This document shows, piece after piece, positions 55,838 through 64,000 of a stretch of DNA of 64,000 bases. Origin of the DNA: Unio delphinus (Eukaryota; Mollusca; Bivalvia; Unionida; Unionidae); contig JAQISU010000026.1 of the NCBI GenBank assembly GCA_029339505.1, positions 3,236,001-3,300,000 of the forward strand, written 5' to 3'. Below the pieces are notes generated by a model that worked only from the letters and a program-made list of their open reading frames with translations, ran no database searches and was not told the DNA's origin. Each line of letters begins with the position of its first letter. Positions within the stretch are counted from its first letter, which is position 1. The translations under genes and the position numbers were made by a program.

Positions 55838-56611
55838 AGTACGGAACCTAGGCATTACTCTAAACAGTACTCTCACATTGCACCATGTCATGAACATATG
55901 CAAGGCTGCATATCTTGAATTGAGATACATCAGTTCCATTCGTAAATATCTTTCAGTTGATGCCACTAAAACACTTGTGTGTTCATTAGTACTTTCAAGA
56001 CTGGAGTATTGTAACTCAATTCTGTCTGGTTCGTCACAATATTTACTCCAGAAACTTCAAAAAGTTCAAAACACAGCTGCACGGATCATCTTTAAAGTAC
56101 CTTGATCAGAGCACACCTCACCACTGCTCTGTACCCTACATTGGCTATCAATTCGATACAGAATCAACACAAAATTTGTTCTCTGTGCTATGTTTCAATG
56201 ACAGACTACAGTCCAACATACCTATCCAGCCTCACCCATGTGTATATACCAGCTAGATCCTTATGCTCTTCTTCTGATAATCGTATACTCATTGTTCTCA
56301 TGGTGAAAACAAAGTCATATGGACAATGTTCATTTACACACCAAGTACCGGCGACGTGGAACGAATTGCCCATTGAAATTAGACACAAAGACACAGTGGT
56401 CCCTTTTAAGAGTGCTCTTAAGACTCACCTGTTTCGACTGCAGGGACAAACTAAGCGACCTAATCATGTTTTGTATCTTATATGTTTTCAGCATGTTTTT
56501 ATGTTTTCCAATTTCATTGTTTTTGTCATTTGTTGTTCTGTAGTGTAGTCATATCATTATTGATGGTGTAAAGTGCTTAGAGCTTCGAAAGATTAGGCGC
56601 TATACAATGTC

Positions 56612-56655
<44 letters not shown>
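55838..56655 (+). mobile_element. 5'-truncated LINE with RT C-terminal region and (ATT)n tail
   Basis: Plus-strand coding starts with RNLGITLNSTLTLHHVMNIC and ISSIRKYLSVDATKTLVCSL, then SRLEYCNSILSG and LQKVQNTAARIIF. This is the conserved region after the RT domain in CR1/L2/Rex-like LINEs. A frameshift near 56,102 moves to FTHQVPATWNELPIEIRHKD and FKSALKTHLFRLQ in the next frame. The 3' end is GTGCTTAGAGCTTCGAAAGA, GGCGCTATACAA and an (ATT)n tail to 56,655. Its 3' tail is shared with the fragment at 10,469-10,570. It is dead: truncated and frameshifted. Confidence 0.88.
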
Positions 56656-56699
56656 TGCAAATGCCAGTACATTTAAAAAAAATATACACTTTCTTGCTA

Positions 56700-56895
56700 G
56701 GTTAATGTATTGATTCTAGAGTTGAGAGGCGCAAATGATCAAGTTATTTAGGGCCAAGGCAACTGTAGTAAAGTGTCTTATCCATGAACACAGCACATTA
56801 GCCATGAATACTGGGCTGATCCCAAAGTAGGATTCAAATCCACATTCTTCTGGTTGCAAATCACCATGGTAACTTCTGAGACTACAATAACCAAT
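56700..56895 (-). repeat. tRNA-like SINE fragment
   Basis: The minus strand carries GTGGATTTGAATCCTACTT, resembling a B-box. The body holds CTTATCCATGAACACAGCAC on the plus strand. The borders are uncertain. Confidence 0.4.
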
Positions 56896-57634
56896 TATTA
56901 TACAGAAAAGACTGGGCTGTCAGATGAATTTAAACAGGAAGGTGTTCAATGTATGACTGTTGCCCTTGGGATGTTTTGCAGTCAGGTATTTATACTATTG
57001 AAAGGGCCAACATGAGCTAAGTTGGTAAGCTGGTAGACTTCTATACCTTGACAATGTTTTAATTGTTCAATCACACACACTAACCTGAAGCTTGCATAAT
57101 GATTTCATCAGTAGACTGATTTAATAGAATGGTGAGTGAGGTTAACAGATTGCCCCAGATATGCAGTAGGTTTTAATGGCCCCTGTCTCTGTTCAGTGTT
57201 GGTTTGTGTACATGGATAAGATGAATTCTTTACCCCTACCTAATACCAAGCTTGCTCTAGATGTAAAATTTTAATGAGTTCCAAGTTTCAGAATGACCAG
57301 GGCAAATACTGAGGATATACTGTGATACTTCAGATGGACTCTAACTTGGTCTTAGATGTTCATTAAATCTGGCTTTTAATGTTTTCCCCGGCTATAGTAC
57401 AGTAAAATTTCTGGTTAACACTGACTGTATCAAAAACATGAAAATGTGTGTCATAAAATGCTTTGAAGAACAAAGAAAGTGTTCAGTGGGGCATGAAATC
57501 ACACACCTGACTTCTATTTAATAGCCAAATGCACATACATGTACATATGGTTCAGAGGTCAATAAGATGCTTTGTGATTAAATTTCTCCCACTGACAGCA
57601 TGTTGCAACAATTGTTTCAAGGTTGAAAGCTTAT

Positions 57635-58074
57635 GGGGCCATCCATTTAGTATGTATGCAAAAATCTGGCAAAGCTTGACCCCCCTGCCCCATACACATG
57701 CATTCTTTTTACCACCCATGTATGTTTGACGTACCTCCACCCTCACGAATTCTATAGAACATTCTATATTTAATCCATGCAGAAATGATCAAGGATTAAT
57801 AATATTTATGTCCTCAATAAACATACAGTCCACCAATGTTGAATGTCTGGCTGCATCAAGGAAATAAACTTTAAAATGTTTGTTTAGGGTCTGCTAAATT
57901 TCAAACATCAACTGAACCCAGTTGAACAGGTTACGTATTGGACAAATTATTATTGAGGTCCCCCCCCCCATTTCCTATGTGTATATACATTATTAGTAGA
58001 CCCACCTCCCATACACAAGCATATGTATTTGAGTTAAACCCCCCTCCATGCGTACATACTAAATGGATGGCCCC
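57635..58074. mobile_element. 440-bp foldback/MITE-like element
   Basis: GGGGCCATCCATTTAGTATG plus TATGCA at the left end pairs with the inverted TGCGTACATACTAAATGGAT plus GGCCCC at the right, a 26-bp TIR with one mismatch. The inner sequence is C-rich on both arms. I found no clear target duplication (flanks GCTTAT and TTTACT), so the superfamily is undecided. Confidence 0.7.
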
Positions 58075-58299
58075 TTTACTGTTTTTTTTTTGAGGGGGGG
58101 GGGGACTGCAGCCAAATTTGATTGCAGATCAGAATATGTTATAAAAATCTGAAATACCTTTATGCCAAATTGTTATCTGTCTAGTTGGTTTATATTCTGT
58201 TTAGTGGTTTTTTTGATAAATAGTTTTTAAATGCTTTTCTATTTTTAGCAACAGTGGTTAAATTTGATGGCAGATTAGCATCATTTTTGTATAAATTTT

Positions 58300-58480
58300 A
58301 AAGGTCTTCATTGTAAAAATTGTAAAGGCCTTCATTGTATAATTTTTAAAGGCCTTCATTGTAAAAAATTTAAAGGCCTTCATTGTAAAAGATTAAAAGG
58401 CCTTCAATGCATAAATTTAAAGGCCTTCATTGTATCAATTTTAAATGCCTTCATTGTATAAATTTCAAAGGTCTTCAAGC
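58300..58480. repeat. 22-24 bp tandem repeat
   Basis: About seven copies of AAAGGCCTTCATTGTATAAA with T/A variation. Confidence 0.85.
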
Positions 58481-58619
58481 CAGGATGCTTTCTGTCACAT
58501 TAGGTCAAATTCTCTTCAACAGGTTCAGAGAAGTCATTTTAAGGTTTTTCTATCTTTTGCAATGGTAGCAACATATTTTATGATATTTGAAATGCCATGC
58601 CAGGATGTCTTCTGTCAAA

Positions 58620-59070
58620 TTATATTCAGCATTTTTATGGAAGTCATTTACATTTTATTCAGCATTTTTATGGAAGTCATTTACATTTTATTCAGCATTT
58701 TTATGGAAGTCATTTACATTTTATTCAGCAGTTTTATGGAAGTCATTTACATTTTATTCAGTATTTTATAAAAGTCATTTACATTTTATTCAGCAGTTTT
58801 ATAGAAGTCATTTACATTTTATTCAGTATTTTTATGGAAGTCATTTTTTACATTATATTCAGCAGTTTTATAGAAGTTATTTACATTTTATTCAGCATTT
58901 TTATAGAAGTCATTTACATTTTATTCAGCAGTTTTATAGAAGTCATTTACATTTTATTCAGCATTTTTATGGAAGTCATTTACATTATATTCAGCAGTTT
59001 TATAAAAGTCATTTACATTTTATTCAGCATTTTTATGGAAGTCATTTACATTTTATTCAGCATTTTTGTA
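58620..59070. repeat. 33-bp minisatellite, about 14 copies
   Basis: Copies of TCATTTACATTTTATTCAGC followed by A(T/G)TTTTATGGAAG. The unit is a multiple of three, so three plus-strand frames stay open (for example FIQHFYGSHLH). These frames are repeat artefacts. Confidence 0.9.
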
Positions 59071-59099
59071 ACAGTGACTTTTCCTTTTTTTAGTAACAA

Positions 59100-61425
59100 A
59101 GGTAATATTTGAAGACAGATTGGTATCATGAGTATGAACGTGAAAGCTCTTCCTGCCACAATGTTTTTCTGTCAAATCTGATTAAAATTTGTTAAGAAAG
59201 AATTTTCTTTAAAGGGTTTTGACCTTTTTTGTAACACTGGCCATTTTAGATGGCAGATCAACATCTTCCGCATAATATGGAAAGCCTTTCATGGTAAGAT
59301 GAATTGTGCCACAAATGATCAAGTGGTTTCTCTGATAAAGCATAAAATAGCAATTGCTGGTGGATGCATAACATGCAGTAGATGCTGGGAAATATCATAA
59401 GCTAACTCGGCCATTCTGCCAGGTCTGCTAAAAATGAAATGACTTCTGATATTAAGTCTTATATTTATGTACATGGAAGAGACAGTAAATTATTTGTTCA
59501 GTGATTTTGCTTATGCCAAAAAAAAAATGAATAAAAAGGTCAAATTTGTAATGTTGGACCTATTCTGAAATTTATATTTACATCAAAATCTCACCTAAAT
59601 GCCAATGTTTGATTGTGGTATGAACTTCTTCTGAAAGATTGTGCTTTAGCGAACAGTTTGTAACATCTTATTTGGTGGTATGTCATTTTTAGACACGCTT
59701 TATGGTCGAGACGTATTCAAAAAATGTGACCGATGATGTCAGAATCAGACTGACATTGATGAAATTATTGTACTGTAATTTTCTGTATGCTTGCATATGG
59801 TTTATTTTATCTTTTATGATGATACTAATAATAATAATAATAATAATAACAAAAACTGTAACCATAAGTAACACATAAACCAAAGATAATTATAAAAAAT
59901 GGATGAATACATTTACACTTTATGCTGATACAACATGCAACACATAAAGCAATGGTTACAATTTATAAACAATGAAGAAGATATCAAAATACCTAGTACA
60001 GCAGTTGCTCCCTTTCTGAACATGGCCACTAAAATTGGAAGAGGAAACAGTTTTTAAATACGAACAAGTTATTAACAAGAGTTCCATCAATGGCACATTA
60101 TACATCCACCCTGAGGTAAACACTTGTAGTGCAGGTTTGATTATTGACCAATGGGTCTCAATAGCTTCATCATCTGGGAAAGATATGCAATCTTGAACTA
60201 CATATAAATTGCAGAAACCATTTATATTTGATTATACTTACCATGACTGGTACATCTGACCTTTGAGAAATGGGAATCTGCTTATGATGCAGCAACATAC
60301 ATTGATCTACAAGATGAAATTTGCAGCTTCTAATTCTATGGTAAGTCATATATTTTTTAAAATTTACTTTATAAACAAAATCCTCAACACACTGTCAATA
60401 AAAATATACAATGAAATATCAGTCAATGAAATTGCTGTTAATGCCTGCTGGTGGTAACACTTCAAGTAATAATGACCAATTGAATAAGTTTTGTTAAGTG
60501 AAATTGTGTCAGTGTACGAACCATGAGGTGTACTTCTTTCAGTCACCATGATCACCATCTCTGACCTTTAGATTTAAAAATCAATGGTGTTCTTCCTTTT
60601 TGCAACAATCACGATGTTAGGTAACTGCAAATGCATTAGAAATCACGTAATTGTTAGGAAACAATTTTCTTTTTTAAGTTACAGAGACTTGATCTTTGTC
60701 TCAGAAACAAGTCATGTTTTTTCATACCCCAAGTGCAAATGATCCAAAAAGTTTGGTAATTTTTGATGGTGGACTACAAACAAAATTGTACCGAAACAAA
60801 ATCTAAAACAGGACATCATAACATAATACAGTCAGCCTTATGCCATTTGTATAAACTACAAATCTGTTTTGTAATCATGAACCTTAAAATTCCTCATGCA
60901 ATTCTTCAGTCAAACTCCCATATCATAATGACCACCACATTCTTTTCCCATTTATATATGATCTCCCTTTACCAATAATCTCCTCAACAGTAATTCTGAT
61001 GCCTTGGCTGGTGGTTACGAGAGAATGGACGATAAACTAGCTGCTTGAAATCTGTATACTGCTGCAGAAAATACTATGATGTCAATACATATTATTGAAT
61101 AATTACATCTCCATTTCATATTGATTCAAGCAAAGACTTGGTGTTTGAAGTCTCAGTTTACCATATTTATCCATTTATAACATATGTCAACATCAAGCAA
61201 CAAAGATCCTGATCTGCGATTGCATAATCTGTCAGCAGATTAGTGTGCGTCATTATTTTTTTTATTCTACTGATTCCACAAAAAAAACTGCAGACCTAAA
61301 TTGGCCTGTGCATTATGCAATTGCAGATCTGATTTTATGCAGTTTGCATTTGGACTAACTTAAAAGATCAATCCAATGAGAAACCCATAATGCACATATT
61401 AGTTATAGAAAACACACTGCATAAT
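59100..61425. other. No gene recognised
   Basis: AT-rich, with an (AAT)n tract at 59,824-59,850. No supported exon or transposon. Confidence 0.35.
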
Positions 61426-61429
61426 TCAA

Positions 61430-62320
61430 GAAAACAGTGCATATATTATATTATACATACTGTATATACATGTATTATATAATACACTGTATATATTATA
61501 TAATATACATTTTGATATATTATATAATAACACACCAAATATATTATAGAATACACACTGCATATATTATTGAATACACACTGCATATATTATATAATAC
61601 ACTGTATATATTATAGAATATACACTGCATATATTATAGAATACACTGTATATATTATAGAATACACACTGCATATATTATATAATACACTGTATATATT
61701 ATAGAATACACACTGCATATATTATAGAATACACACTGCATATATTATATAATACACTGTATATATTATAGAATATATATTGCACAAATATAATACACAC
61801 TGCATATATTATATAAAACATTGTATATATTATAGAATATATACTACATTATTTATAATACACACTGCATATATAATACACACTGTATGTGTGTGCGTGC
61901 GATTAGGATTTTTAATGTAGCTTTAACAATGTTTCAGTCATATCACTACTATGTTTGCAGTAAGGCAGTTTATAGTGATGTCTAGCACTGGTGCATCATG
62001 CCACAGACATGTAGCATCATGTCTCACCCAGTCACATTGTTCTGACACCAGGCTTACCAGTCATAACACTAACCTCTTAATGCTGAGTGCTTAACAAGGC
62101 AGCTGCTAGTACCATTTTTGTAAGTCTTTGGTATGACTCAGCTGGGTTTGAACCCACAACCTCTGCTTCTGAGGCAGATGTTCTAACTAATAGGTCACCA
62201 GGGCAGTCTACATACTGCATATATTATATAATACACACTGTATATTTATATAACAGTCACTGTAGATATTATAGAATACAAACTGCATATATTAAAACAT
62301 TACACACAGCATGTATTAGT
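61430..62320. repeat. ~24-bp AT-rich satellite, interrupted by a SINE
   Basis: Alternating TATATTATAGAATACACACT and GCATATATTATATAATACAC units run from 61,430 to about 61,890 and resume at about 62,210-62,320. The SINE at 61,905-62,209 lies between the halves. Confidence 0.85.
61905..62209 (-). mobile_element. tRNA-derived SINE (same family as 20,057-20,384)
   Basis: The reverse complement follows the family order: TGGTGACCTATTAGTTAGAA head, GTGGGTTTGAACCC as B-box, ACAAAAATGGTACTAGCAGC, TTAAGAGGTTAGTGTTATGA, TGGTGTCAGAACAATGTGAC, and TTAAAAATCCTAATC at the tail. It has more substitutions than the other copy. It is inserted in the AT-rich satellite. Confidence 0.88.
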
Positions 62321-62849
62321 TATCAATATCCATTGCATTATTTTGTTCATGTCTTACCCCATTCACATTAAAACGTGGCTATTACTGTCACTGCAAACAT
62401 GCAAATCAATTCAAACTTGCATATCTTTATCACCATTAGTTCCAATATTCTTGTAAAAGTTAGATAATAATTATTCCTCAAGTATGTTGTTTTTCTACAA
62501 CCAGAACAGCATACAAATTTTGCTGTTATTCTTACAAATTCTGCAAATTCCATACTGGTTGTTAGCAAGGTTAAAAGTATTCATGCTCAGGAAAGATGCT
62601 ATTAAAATTTCTACCAAAGTACCATAATTCTTCTATGGCTGATTTTGTGTCCATCTCCAAGTGTTACAAAATTGTGCAGATTTATTAAATAAGTAAGCTT
62701 TTCCCAATGACAAGCTGGACCTTGTTTTTCTTATAAACATTTACATACCATGCCCCTGTGCAAAATACTGAAATGAAGGCTTTAGCATAAATTATGGCTT
62801 TAGTTTCAATTTGGTCATTTTATGGCAAAGTAACTCTTTAGAGGTTATG

Positions 62850-62990
62850 TCAAGCCAAGGCAAACAGATTAAGCTGCCTAGCCCACACCACAGTAGCTGA
62901 TCAGGTTTCATACAACAGTAGGACTCTAACCCACACCCTTCTGATCACAGGTCCAATGTCTTAACCATCAATTCACCATGGTACCACTTG
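62850..62990 (-). repeat. tRNA-like SINE head
   Basis: The minus strand reads TGGTGAATTGATGGTTAAGA and then GTGTGGGTTAGAGTCC, an A-box and a B-box at the usual spacing. The body may extend to about 62,850. It is not a functional tRNA. Confidence 0.5.
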
Positions 62991-62999
62991 TATTCTAGA

Positions 63000-64000
63000 A
63001 CAAAGTCACTGTAGCATATTTTATGCATATCATTTTTTTTCCCAAAGATATTTATAGAAAATTTTATAATATAAACTTTGTTACACTGTGATTTGCTTCC
63101 TGCAAATATTCTGACAGCCACTCTAAAGGTGTTTGTATTTGGATTTATAATGTAGCCATAGCTGCCAACATCCAAGTACAAAAATACTGACTGCTTGTGA
63201 CAAAAATACCGATTTTCAGGAACAAATACTGATTTTTTAAATTGTAATACATATGTTACTATTTACAGCATATAAAACCATCAATAAAGTAGGACAGTAC
63301 CTTACATAATTATTTAATGTCAAGATGCATTTGTTGCATACTGGTACCTTCTGGATGGTCACCATGTTCTATTCAGGTGCCCATTTAGAAGGTGCATGAG
63401 TGCAACACTTAGACACAGGCTGTTTATAGGAACCTTTTCCACACCTTATTTGTTTTTTTTCAATCATTGTTGATTCCAATGTACCAACCAACTTTCAATG
63501 ATAATCTCAATTATGTGATTTTATTACTGAACTTTTTTTTTCACGTATACAAGTGTCCCATTGTGATTTTACTCTCTGGAAAACTGGTGCAAAATAAATC
63601 ACCAGCAACACTAATAACTGAAAGAAGAAGGTTCATTTCTAAAAGAAATTTAATAAACAGAATTTGATTGAATTACATTAAGGTTCTCTCTGGTATTTAT
63701 ATATTTCGCAAGTTCAGGCTGAGCTGTGTGTGATGAAGCAAGAACCTGATGTTTATTAGTGTTTTCATGCTCTTGTATTTCATGGGCGCCTTCATGCCCA
63801 ATTGTTAAATTACATACACAATTTGCAAAATGGAAATGTTTCCTTTACTAGTTGGTTTTACAAATCTATACAAGATGGCAGAATTTTCATTCCAGCTGAT
63901 TTCTTCCTTTTATCCTTGAAAAAATTCTGAATATTCTCATTCCTGTTCAACATGATCACAAGTTGATTGAGACCTAAAATCTGGAAGTTTTTTGCTGCAT
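63000..64000. other. No gene recognised
   Basis: AT-rich sequence to the window edge without a supported feature. Confidence 0.35.

Noticed and set aside
58587..59112. Overlapping plus-strand frames with FIQHFYGSHLH-type repeats
   Set aside because: Three frames of one 33-bp repeat are all open, which is expected for a unit divisible by three and is not evidence of coding.
14630..64000. Remaining slo exons (pore, voltage sensor, RCK1) to the right
   Set aside because: I looked for conserved Slo motifs on the minus strand and found none that I could support. They may lie outside the window.

Overview
The window is animal nuclear DNA. It is AT-rich and gene-poor, and it is full of tandem repeats, tRNA-derived SINEs, non-LTR retrotransposon fragments and DNA-transposon remnants. 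Five short, correctly spliced exons of a calcium-activated (BK/Slo) potassium channel lie on the minus strand between 2,035 and 14,630. The channel sequence and the style of the dispersed repeats suggest a lophotrochozoan, most likely a mollusc. That assignment is an inference, because no ribosomal or mitochondrial marker is present.

Layout. 1-14.6 kb: slo exons in the order 14,630 to 2,035 (RCK1-RCK2 linker, RCK2 start, calcium bowl). Their introns hold minisatellites, a decayed hAT-type transposase with tandem copies, a LINE 3' tail and a 192-bp hAT MITE with a perfect 8-bp target duplication. 14.6-25.0 kb: apparently intronic or intergenic, with a SINE flanked by 12-bp target duplications and a 47-bp satellite of about 63 units. 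25,012-40,222: a complete 15.2-kb Polinton/Maverick (adintovirus-like) element with 250-bp terminal inverted repeats (TIRs) and a TATGA(A) target duplication. 40.2-64 kb: LINE and SINE fragments, more minisatellites, a foldback element and one exon-like ORF.

The Polinton is densely coded. Most genes run leftward: integrase, zinc-ribbon/PLA2 protein, zinc protein, HNH endonuclease, several virion-type proteins, major capsid protein, adenain-like protease, fibre-like protein, membrane protein and a candidate penton/minor capsid protein at the left end. The polymerase-helicase gene and the packaging ATPase run rightward. Integrase plus TIRs explain chromosomal insertion. Capsid protein, protease, ATPase and PLA2 indicate a virus-like particle stage. 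The replicative protein is unusual: a family-B-type polymerase core fused to an SF1 helicase and, past one stop codon, to an HNH zinc domain.

The element looks young (near-identical TIRs, intact target duplication) but compromised. Three of its longest genes each carry one in-frame stop inside otherwise continuous homology. A fourth, zinc ribbon to PLA2, needs a -1 frameshift at a classical slippery run. A 151-bp tandem duplication has scrambled the overlap between two left-end genes.
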